A DNA stretch of 64,000 bases from Rheum nobile (Eukaryota > Streptophyta > Magnoliopsida > Caryophyllales > Polygonaceae): the NCBI GenBank assembly GCA_027886185.1, contig WOAB01000598.1, forward strand, positions 2,384,195 through 2,448,194, read 5' to 3'. Position 1 is the stretch's first letter. Every line of letters begins with the position of its first letter. Under the pieces are notes generated by a model, which was not told the DNA's origin, did not search any database, and was given only the letters and a program-made list of their open reading frames with translations. The position numbers and the translations under genes were made by a program. Below, piece by piece: positions 53,194 through 63,362 of this stretch.

Positions 53194-54600
53194 TGATAAG
53201 CACTACTTTGTAGGGATTAACTGAGAGTAATTAGAGGGTTTATTGGTGCCATTCGGGTAGATTTAGACACATTCATGTGCATGGCGTTTGGGGGCGAAGT
53301 TTGGTATTTTTGGAGGTGTTTGAGCTGTTTTGGATATCATAGGAGACACTGAGGAAGGAAGCCACCAGGAGAAGATGCCAAGGAAGTGAAGAGACGAGTT
53401 GAGGAGCGGTGCGAAGGATGCAAGGAGGAGCCTTGGAGAGGAGATACATTCTGGATCCTTGCCGCACCCGTGCCGAAGACCACCGTACCCAGCGGTGGAG
53501 GAGCAGAATGGAGGACAGAAGTCTAGAGTCCCACTGCACCCAGCGGTGGGCACTTCCGCACCCGCGGCGAGAAGACCAGAGAAGTGGCACATGGCCACTA
53601 GAGCTCCACCGCACCCCGCGGTGGGGGTGTCACCGCACCCCGCGGTGACGACGCGCTGAAAAGATTTTGTCCGAGTTTTATTCCGTTTTATTTTAATTCT
53701 GAGACTTTGTTTACAAGTTTATTATTTCCTTTTATTTTATTCCTAAATATTTGTCCTAGTATTTAAGACTATTTTCTAAGACTTGGAAAAAACCCTAGTT
53801 GCCACCTTTCTACGTTTTTGCTCTCATAAACCCTATGGAGAACTAAACCTCCATTGTTGCACTTGACAGTTTGAAGCCAGCAATTGATTGGTTGTGAGTT
53901 TTCTACTCTTGTTCGTTTTCCTATCTGGTTGGATTAATTCTCTTGCACTTGATTGTTTATTGGTCTATGTTGATTTATCTAGATTGATCACCTAGGTTTA
54001 TTGATATCTTCCTGATTGCTAGGACTTGTGATTCCGGGTTCGGGTTGCATATCTAGTAGCGAGCACGATTTACATAAGCGGGTTGCGAGTGTTCATCGTG
54101 AGAGAGAGCTAATTGCATGCTTATAGTAACGGGTTGTTTTTATTGCATGTATCTTGTTAAATCCTTGGTTGAATGCTATTGCTTTATTGAGTCTTGAAGG
54201 TTTTCGGATTTGATTTAGTAATAAGTACTATTAGGGCTGGTAGAACTAATAGTTACCTATGATCGGGATAAGAACAACTATAGGAATGATAAGAACTTGA
54301 GATTGATAGAATTCTGTGATCGACCATATCTATTTTTCTGTGGATCTTTGTTAAGTGTGGCGCTTTTCCCCATTATATTCATAACCTTTATTTGCAAACT
54401 TGTTTATTTGCTTACTTGTTACTTGATTTCCAAGAAAACACTACAAACCCCCCCCCCCCCCCCCCAGTTCCTAGTTGGTGATTGCGAATTACAGAGATAG
54501 ATAACCTGACTCCCTGTGGGATCGACCCTAACTTGCTTGTTATACTCTTTAGTAGGTATTTTAGGATTTATTTGATAGGCATACGACTTTAGCCCTGTCA
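53194..54600 (+). repeat. 5' LTR of element D
   Basis: 1407 bp, TGATAAGCAC to AGCCCTGTCA. Hairpin-forming CCACCGCACCCCGCGGTGG at 53606-53624 and its TCACCGC/GCGGTGA variant at 53630-53648; TATTTAAG at 53760-53767; a run of 18 C at 54448-54465 (13 C in the 3' LTR). Confidence 0.96.
53760..53767 (+). promoter_or_regulatory. LTR TATA-like box of D
   Basis: TATTTAAG, 112 bp after the last palindrome. Confidence 0.6.
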
Positions 54601-54604
54601 AATT

Positions 54605-54622
54605 TGGCGCCGTTGCCGGGGA
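54605..54622 (+). promoter_or_regulatory. primer binding site, tRNA-Asp
   Basis: TGGCGCCGTTGCCGGGGA, perfect complement of tRNA-Asp. Confidence 0.93.
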
Positions 54623-54664
54623 GTCAAAATTTCTGTTTTTGTGCATTTGTTTGTTACCGACATT

Positions 54665-54692
54665 GGTGTGGATCTATCTTATGGTCCACACC
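54665..54692 (+). promoter_or_regulatory. leader hairpin over the gag start codon
   Basis: GGTGTGGATC (54665-54674) pairs with GGTCCACACC (54683-54692), one T-G pair. The ATG is at 54681-54683. Confidence 0.78.
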
Positions 54693-57328
54693 CATGCTAC
54701 TGATAATCCACTTGTTGATTTAGATCCAGAGATTGACAGGACGTTCCATAGGAACCACAGAGAACACACCACCCCACAAGCTGCAATGGGTGACCAAACG
54801 CTTTGGCAATTGATTGCGCCGAATCTGACTATGCAACCACTAGTTGTGACAATCCCCGCCATAGGAGATGGCGTGAATTTTGAACTGAAGCCGGGGCTGA
54901 TTCATTTGCTCCCAACTTTCCATGGGCTGGCTGGAGAGGACCCAATCAAGCATATGGGTAAATTCCACAATGTCTGCATGAGCATGAAACCGGCGAACGT
55001 CACTGAGGAGCAAATCAAGATGAGAGCTTTCGGGTTCACCCTCAAAGACGCAGCCGATGATTGGTACTACCATCTACCCACTGGAAGTATACACACGTGG
55101 AACAATCTTCACAAGGCCTTTCTTGAAAAATACTTTCCCGCCAAGAAGGCGAATAGCTTGAAGAAGGCTATAAGCAACATTGAGCAAGAGGAGGACAAGA
55201 CTCTATACGAGTATTATGAGAGGTTCAAGAGACTTTGCTCAAGCTGCCCATTCCACGGGTACACAAATCAAGTTCTAGTGCTTCATCTTTACAATGGTCT
55301 GCTGGACAATGAAAGAAGGATTGTTGACGCTGCATGTGGTGGCAACATTCTTAACACAACTCCGGGGGCAGCCATAGAAAAGATTCAAGAGATGGCAGAG
55401 GGGACAAGAAATTTCGATAGAACTTCTACCAAGAGAGGAGTCAATGCTGTGAACTCCAATCGTTCAGAGCTAGCAAGCGATATTGCCGAATTGAAGGACA
55501 TGGTGAGGAGACTAACGCTGCAAGGAACTCCTCAACAATTCAAAGCATGTGGGATTTGTGCTGATCAATTCCACCCCATCGATGCATGTCCTCAATTGCA
55601 AGATGATCCGAATGCTGAGGTGAACCATGTAGGGGGTTATGGACCTCCAAGACCTCGGAACGATCCATACTCCAGCACTTATAATCCGGGGTGGAGAGAC
55701 CACCCGAATTTCAGATGGGGGGATCAACCGAATCAACAACAACAGCCTCATTTTCAACAACAATAACAGCCAAGACCTCAATTTCTACAAAGGTCGCAAG
55801 ATCCACAACCGGGTACGTCTGCTTCAACTGAAGATATGCTCCAAGCTTTGACGAAACATTTCACTACTCATGTTCAAGCTACGGGGTCAAGCATAAAGAA
55901 TTTGGAGACGCGGATGAGCCAAATGGCTGAAGCCATCACGAGGATCGATGCAAAGATGTCGGGAAATCTACCATCTCAAACGGTAGTTAACCCACGGGCA
56001 AATGTTAGTGTTGTAACCCTCCGAAGTGGAAAGCAATTGTCTGTCGCTCCTAGTGCTAAGAATGCTAATTTTCAGGAGAAGAAGAGTTTCTGGAGGATCA
56101 CCGCACCCAGCGGCAAGAGGACCGCACCCGCAGCGAGAATGAAGAAGAGGAACAGAATGCTCTATCGAGTCCACCGCACCCCGCGGTGGGTGTCACCGCA
56201 CCCCGCGGTGGCGGTACTGTTTCTCGAGATATTTTTGTGGATGCACCGCACCCCGTGGTGGCTTCTGGCCGCACCCCGCGGCAGCCTTCTGGAGCTATTG
56301 ACGAGCCTTATGTGGACACCTACATTCGTCCATACTCTCCTCCTCTCGGTTCCGAAAAGCCACCCGTCCCATTCCCAGAGGCGCTCAAGGAGAGAAGGGT
56401 CATCGACGACAAGGACCTTTTCGAAACAATCAGCAAGTGCGAGGTAAACATCCCTTTACTCCAACTTGTTAAAGGTATTCCCAAATATGCTCGCTTCTTG
56501 AAGGAACTTTGCACAATCAAGAGGAAACAGAAGCAGAAGAAAAAGAAGCAGGTCTAGGTGAGCGAGCAAGTATCCGCTGTGTTTCAAAGGCGTATGCCCA
56601 AGAAGTGCAGTGATCCAGGTATGTTCTCTATCCCTTGCATCATTGGTGAGACAAAAATTGATAAAGCTATGCTAGATCTTGGTGTAGCTATTAATGTCTT
56701 ACCATTGTCATTTTATGAGTCTCTTGGTCTGCCACCACTACAGGACACTAGGCTAGTTATTCAATTAGCTTATGGAACCAATGTCTACCCGAAAGGGGTT
56801 GTTGAAGATGTCCTCGTTATGGTAGATAAGCTGATTTTTCCCACTGATTTTTATGTTCTTGATATGGGTGGTGGTACAGGTGCACATATGCTGTTAGGTA
56901 GACCTTTCATGAAAACTGCAAATACCACAATTGATGTCAGAAGTGGGAAATTAACTATGGAATTTGATGGGGATGGAGTTGAATATAACATATATGATGT
57001 GAAACCTGTCATGAATGCCTCTTTAAACTTTGTTAATGTAATGAGTCCGAACCCTTTGGATGAATTACAACCTATAATAGAGGATTCCATAGTTGACTTG
57101 CCTGTCGATATTACTGTATCTTCTAACCTACAGGAAGTCACGGCTTCATTAGATGAGAAGGGTGAGTCTCCTACTTCTCTTTTGGGCATTGGCCCCACTG
57201 TGCTAACTCTGAGCGAGAAGCTCGTCCCCTCTATGGTGCAGGCCCCTGAAGTTGAGGCTAAACGCCCCCCTGATCGATCTAAGTATGGGGGGAGGCGACT
57301 AAGAAGGTCAAGGTGGAGGAGCCGCTGA
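54681..57328 (+). pseudogene. gag-protease polyprotein of element D, broken
   Basis: Start ATG 54681 (MVHTHAT), followed by DPEIDRTF as in Athila gags. Gag is open to TAA 55764 (a CAA codon by context): LIAPNL, GLIHLLPTFHGLAGEDP, AFGFTLKDAADDWYYHL, FLEKYFPAKKANSL, YEYYERFKRLCSSCPFHGY, CGICADQFHPIDAC, YSSTYNPGWRDHPN. It continues in frame from 55836 (coiled-coil, VSVVTLRSGKQL), then shifts frame inside the palindrome-rich linker (56100-56281). From 56186: PPVPFPEAL, GIPKYARFLKELC, lysine-rich, TAG 56555, and the protease (KCSDPGMFSIPC; DLGVAINVLP where B and C read DLGASIN; LLGRPFMKTA). The protease frame ends at 57328, later than in B. Confidence 0.9.
56170..56281 (+). repeat. GC palindromes in the gag-protease linker of D
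   Basis: CCACCGCACCCCGCGGTGG at 56170-56188, a near copy at 56192-56210, then decayed units near 56244 and 56269-56281. The same unit stands in the LTR of D, and one more near 57619-57636 in the spacer. Confidence 0.9.
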
Positions 57329-58801
57329 AGAAGAAGAATGGTCTAAGGTTCAAACTTTTCCATGATTGGTTCAGGAAGGAGGTGCTAAATGAGAGGGTTC
57401 CTAAGGAACCTGATGCTATGGATTGAGATTGTTCGAAGTGGTATGTCATGCCATGACAATAACTAAGGCGCTGCTCGGGAGGAAACCCGAGTTCTTTCTT
57501 TCTCTTATCTTTGTGGTTTCATAGCTAGGTAGTTTGTTTTTGTTTTTTTGTTTCGTTTTGCCTGTGCACTAACACGCAGGTACGAAAGAAAAGGTTCAAT
57601 GGAGGGTTCTGGAGAGCTCACCACACCCCGCGGTGGGCACCCCTTTACTTTCTGCTTTTCTATAAAAAAATCTCCGAAAAAACCTTAAACGGGGATCAAA
57701 AAAAAATCGGAAAAAACAACAAAAAAGAGTTCTACCGTAGGCTAGCTGTCCGGAGTTCCCCATGGAGAAGGTGCGCATCATGTTGTCAAGGAGGAGACAT
57801 TAGCCTCACATATTGGTTGACAACGATGATGGCCCTACAATCGACAGCTAGAGAGGAGGAACACCAGGGCCCACACCACGATGACATATGGGCCCATTTT
57901 TTTTGTTCATTAAAGGCCGTGCAGCCCCGAATTCTTTGATATACCACTATTCACCAAAGTGGTTTCCTTTTGGTTGCACGGTAGGAGAATATTATTGATT
58001 AAGAAGATCCCGCGCAACACCAGAGACCCGTGCATATAGTGAAGACCGCCAGCAACAACGTACGTCTCCAAGCCAACTCAACGGCGTCTATGAGTTATTT
58101 TTTGCTCTTCCCTGTTCTTCTATTCTTTTGTCTTTCATTACATTGAGGACAATGCAATGTTTAAGCATGGGGGAGGGTTCTATACTTGCTAAGTCGTTGA
58201 GAAGAAGAAAAAATTGAAAAGAGCCAAAAATTTGAAAAAAGGCAAAAAATGAAATCCTTGGATATGTCGAAAACCCGAAAGGGCGGCCTAGGCAATAAGC
58301 AGGTGGCTTGGACAAGCATTAGGTTGGGGTAATAATTGGTCAAGAGTGATGTGAGCATATGTGAGCCCATCTATAGAAAACTGAAATGAGTGGCTTATGG
58401 TGAAAACCCGAAAGGGCGCCTTGGCAAAATGAGTGAAAAGAAGAAGAGTGATTTTTAGGAATCATCGTTTTACCTGGCGTGGCGACATAAGAAGAGGTGA
58501 TATAAGGAGGATTCAGGTAGGTCACTCTGGGAGGCATAAGGAGTCATAGATGGAGGCTAAGATAAGAGGTCACTCACACTATTGGATGTCCGGGTTAAGC
58601 TTGGGGGAAGTACTCTGCTTGCCCCTTAAGCTTGTTGAGTTGTGAATGTGTTGTGAATGAGATTGGTGCCAGGAGCTTGGCATGGGTTAGGTGACTCTTA
58701 GTTGGAGGATATGCTTCCTGAGACCTTGGGTGCTGCATTGGAGGAGTAGACTCTTTATTAGTTTACTCGAGGACGAGCAAAGGTCTAAGCATGGGGGAGT
58801 T
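57329..58801 (+). other. structured 3' noncoding module of element D
   Basis: No gene. GTCATGCCATGAC and CTCGGG/CCCGAG hairpins (57443-57491); C/G hairpin 57672-57694; TAGCTGTC/GACAGCTA stem (57743-57750 with 57843-57850); CCGTGCA/TGCACGG stem (57917-57923 with 57975-57981); first polypurine tract 58163-58177; GAAA-loop hairpins 58264-58290 and 58399-58420; second polypurine tract 58787-58801. Confidence 0.78.
58787..58801 (+). promoter_or_regulatory. polypurine tract of element D
   Basis: aagcatgggggagtt directly before the 3' LTR. Confidence 0.88.
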
Positions 58802-60206
58802 TGATAAGCACTACTTTGTAGGGCTTAACTGAGAGTCATTAGAGGGTTTATTGGTGCCATTCGGGTAGATTTAGACACATTCATGTGCATGGCATTTGGG
58901 GGCGAAGTTTGGTGTTTTTGGAGATGTTTCAGCTGTTTTGGATATCATAGGAGACACTGAGGAAGGAAACCACCAAGAGAAGATGACAAGGAAGTGAAGA
59001 GATGAGTTGAGGAGCGGTGCGAAGGATGCAAGGAGGAGCCTTGGAGAGGAGATACATTTTGGAGCCTTGCCGCACCCGCGCCGAAGACCACCGCACCCAG
59101 CGGTGGAGGAGTAGAATGGAGGACAGAAGTCTGGAGTCCCACCGCACCCAGCGGTGGGCACTGCCGCACCCGCGGCGAGAAGACCAGAGAAGTGGCACCT
59201 GGCCACTGGAGCTCCACCGTACCCCGCGGTGGGGGTGTCACCGCACCCCGCGGTGACGACGCGCTGAAAAGATTTTGTCCGAGTTTTATTCCATTTTATT
59301 TTAATTCTGAGACTTTGTTTACAAGTTTATTATTTCCTTTTATTTTATTCTTAAATATTTGTCCTAATATTTAAGACTATTTTCTAAGACTTGGAAAAAA
59401 ACCCTAGTTGCCACCTTTCTACATTTTTGCTCTCACAAACCCTATGGAGAACTAAACCTCCATTGTTGCACTTGACAGTTTGAAGCCAACAATTTATTGG
59501 TTGTGAGTTTTCCACTCTTGTTCGTTTTCCTATCTGGTTGGATTAATTCTCTTGCGCTTGATTGTTTATTGGTCTATGTTGATTTATCTAGATTGATCAC
59601 CTAGGTTTATTGATATCTTCCTGATTTCTAGGACTTGTGATTCCGTGTTCGGGTTGCATATCTAGTAGCGAGCACAATTTACATAAGCGGGTTGCGAGTG
59701 TTCATCGTGAGAGAGAGTTAATTGCATGCTTATAGTAACGGGTTGTTTCTATTGCATGTATCTTGTTAAATCCTTGGTTGAATGCTATTGCTTTATTGAG
59801 TCTTGAAGGTTTTCGGATTTGATTTAGTAATAAGTACTATTAGAGCTGGTAGAACTAATAGTTACCTATGATCAGGATAAGAACAACTATAGGAATGATA
59901 AGAACTTGAGATTGATAGAATTTCATGATCGACCATATCTATTGTTGTGTGGATCTTTGTTAAGTGTGGCGATTTTCCCCATTATATTCACAACCTTTAT
60001 TTGCAAACTTGTTTATTTGCTTACTTGTTACTTGATTTCCAAGAAAACACTACAACCCCCCCCCCCCCTCTAGTTCCTAGTTGGTGATTGCGAATTACAG
60101 AGATAGATAACCTGACTCCATGTGGGATCGACCCTGACTTGCTTGCTATACTCTTTAGTAGGTATTTTAGGATTTATTTGATAGGCATACGACTTTAGCC
60201 CTATCA
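58802..60206 (+). repeat. 3' LTR of element D
   Basis: 1405 bp. Palindromes at 59214-59232 (one base decayed) and 59238-59256. Confidence 0.96.
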
Positions 60207-60216
60207 GCGTCAGGGC

Positions 60217-61723
60217 TCCCTTGCCTCTCTGCATCAAGACGCATCATAACCCACTCTTCGAAGCATCACTATAGACCACATAACCATCATTCCTTCCGGT
60301 AGTGCTAACACTGGTGCAGAGGTCAGACACTGTTTCAATTTCTGAAAACTGGCCTCGCACTTGTCATCCTAGATAAACTTCTTATGGACTTTGCGGAGCA
60401 AATCGGTCATAGGTAGAGTGATTTTAGAAAATCTCTCCACGAACCGTCTATAATATCCAACAAGTCCAAGAAAACTGCGCACCTCCTTCACATATTGAGG
60501 CCGCTTCCAATTTGCTACGGCTTTAATCTTCTGAGGATCTACCATAACCCCATTTTCATTGATCACATGGCCTAAAAAGCCACTTCTTTGATCCAGAAGT
60601 CACACTTAGACAATTTCGCATACAGCTGATTTTGTCTAAGGACTGACAAAGTGATCCGAAGATGTTCCTCGTGAGCTTTCTCACTCGGGGAATAAATTAA
60701 AATATCGTCGATGAAGACCGCTACGAACTTATCCAAGTATTGGTGGAAACATCGATGCATCAGATCCATGAAGACTGCTGGAGCATTGGTAAGTCCAAAT
60801 GGCATAACTATGAACTTATAGTGACCATATCTCGTCCGGAACGCAGTCCTCAGAATATCCTCCTCACGAATCTTGAGCTGATGGTAACCAGACCTCAGAT
60901 CGATTTTGGAAAAGACCTTTGCTCCCAGCAGTTGATCCAACAAATCATCAATCCTCGACAACGGATACTTATTCTTGATCGTGACCTTATTCAACTCATG
61001 ATAGTCGATACAAAGTCGGAACGATCCATCCTTCTTCTTGACGAACAAGACCGGAGCACCCCAAGGCGATGCACTCGGCCTTATATAGCCCTTCTCAACA
61101 AGATCTTCGAGTTGCTTCTTCAACTCTTGTATTTCAATAGGAGCCATCCGGTACGGTGCCTTAGAGATCGGCGCGGTACCAGGCTCGAGATCAATGGTAA
61201 ACTCTACGCCACGATACGGGGGTAAACCAGGAATCTCCTCCGGAAAGACATCCGGAAACTCACAGATGACCGGAATATCAGGAATTGAAGGTTCATCTTT
61301 GTTGGGCTTGTCCAGATAGCACAGGTACCCGACACATCCTTGTCGAAGTAGCTTAAACGCAGTCATCGCATTGATAAGCCTGTCGTTATCAGTGTCATTC
61401 CGACCCTTGAACTTGCATACATACTGGCCCCCAGATGACACCGTCACAGTCCTTGAGCTAAAATCGATTACCGCCCCATGATGCGTCAGCCAATCCATAC
61501 CGAGAATAATATCGTATGCAGCCATGGCTATACAGATCAAATCTGCTTCGAACTTCTTACCCTGGATGGTAATCGGAAATTCTGACAAACGCTTGGTGCC
61601 CACTAAATGTTCACCATTAGGAAGATTCACAACGAAAGACTCACAAGCCTCGTTGCATACTAAGCCTAACTTACTAACACAACTCTCCAAGATAAAAGAA
61701 TGGGTAGCACCCGAATCAAACAA
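60217..61723 (-). pseudogene. pol: G2 protease, reverse transcriptase and part of RNase H
   Basis: Protease has the normal FDSGATHSFI at 61723. Reverse transcriptase is as in G1 (LFVKKKDGSFRLCIDY, FIDDILIYS) and open to the same missing T at about 60569; the frame resumes at 60566. RNase H is cut after the start of its first motif. This copy is the better template for judging which G1 changes are private. Confidence 0.92.
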
Positions 61724-61949
61724 TATACATACTGAAGTAGAATGAAGGTATAAAGTACCTTAAGCAATTGGAGCATTGGGTCCATCCGCCTTATGCATCT
61801 CGTAAAGGCGTTGACCTTGAATTCCAGAAGCAGCTGGGCTTTCCCCTTGTTTTGCACAGTCGTCTGCATTGAAGGACTAGGGGCTTCTACTGGTCTAAAC
61901 CTGGGTCGATGGTTCTGATTAACAGACCCTTGTTGTGATTCAGCTCCTT

Positions 61950-63088
61950 TCTGCCTCCTCTATGGACAAAATGTCTGCATATGCCCCACCTTTTCACAGC
62001 CAAAACACGTCTTCTTCTCCTTCGGACACTCGTTGCTCTTGTGCCCGTATGTGCCACAGTTGTAGCACTGGATCGGATTCTTGCCCTGACCCGAAAACTA
62101 CGTAGACCCTCCTTGAGTCACATCCATTTTCGTTGGGCCAGATTTGGCAAAGTTAGACGATGGCGCGGGACGCTTAAATCCACTCGCCTGAGACTGGTTC
62201 TGCATTGACCTCTAGCGATTACGCTTCTTTGTTGACTCCTCCAGAGTCACTTCCAACTTGTAGGCAGTGTCCACGTACTGATCCAAAGTAGAGCATCCAT
62301 GACGTATCATTAGTGGCTTAATGTCTGGATTCATCCACTCATGGAAATGCCAGATCTTTTGCTCATCGCTGGACACCTCCGACCCAGCATACTGTAGCAG
62401 ATGATTGAACTTGGCCGCAAGCTCAGTCACTTTCAATCCATCCATCTTCGGATAGAGGAACTCCTTATGTTTTTCTTCCCTCATAGCTCGGGAGAAGAAA
62501 CAATCAGTCATTTTGGCTTTGAACATCCCCCAGTTCAAACCAGGGTGATCAGCTAGACCGGTACCTTCTTAACACTCACTAGCTACCTCCTTCAGCTGAA
62601 GGGAAGCAAATGTGCACATTCTCAGCTTCAATGCACTCAACATTGCGGAATAATCGCTCCATGTACAAGAACCAATGTGCCACCCTGACTGGCTCTCCTT
62701 TCCCATCATAGCTATCAGGCCTCATAGAGCTTATGGTCTTTAGTGCTCGGCCATAGTCGCCTCTATTCCTGACCGCATCTTCTCGGGGTACATGGATATC
62801 TGGCTCCTCGAATCTAGGAACCGCTGGAGGAACTGGCACGCCTTGTGCCTGAGGCGCAATTGGTCGCATGATATCGGTGAATGTCTGCATTACAATTCCC
62901 CGAATAGCTTCTATTGCTGCGGCATCAAATACCACTGGAGCGTTCACCGAAACTTGGTCACTGCCTCCAGGATTGTTGTGAGAAACCGACTCGTGTTCCT
63001 CCACAGGGTTCACGACATTTCTAACATTTGGTATGGGGTCATTGCTTGGCCCAGCACCAGCACGAATGGTGTTCCTTGTGTTCACCAT
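61950..63088 (-). pseudogene. gag: G2 gag, broken
   Basis: ATG 63088 and the same regions as G1 gag. The frame 62538-62212 (MNWGMFKAKMTDCFFSRAMREEKHKEFLYP shortened here) joins the capsid-like part better than in G1. Both zinc knuckles keep their cysteines (CYNCGTYGHKSNEC). Two TAG codons, near 62101 and 62213, replace CAG codons that G1 still has. Confidence 0.87.
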
Positions 63089-63362
63089 CTATTTACCGAT
63101 CAAATTCCAAGTATTTTATTACATTAATATTATTCCAATATACTCAATGTAATAAAATCAACTTAGAATTTATCAAACTTGGTAATTTTCATTGATGAAG
63201 TTGAACTGAGTTACTAGGTTCTACAAAAGGGATCTCCCGAGCGACAAGACAAAATTGCTCAGAGATTACCGTTCCATCAAAACGAACACTGAAATATTAG
63301 GAAGGAAACTGCTAATTCAGCATTGGCCCTAATCATGACGCCCTGAAACATTTCCTGTAATC

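Larger units (their letters stand above)
53194..60206 (+). mobile_element. D, complete gag-protease Athila-like LTR element
   Basis: TSD gcgtc at 53189-53193 and 60207-60211. LTRs 53194-54600 and 58802-60206. Interior 4.2 kb: tRNA-Asp primer site, leader hairpin, gag, linker with CCACCGC-type palindromes, protease, structured 3' module, polypurine tract. No reverse transcriptase, RNase H or integrase. Same design as B with its own palindrome type. Confidence 0.96.

Noticed and set aside
53399..53659. Frames in the D LTR, repeated at 59017-59256
   Set aside because: They appear in both LTRs only because the LTRs are copies; they read through palindromes and show no protein features.
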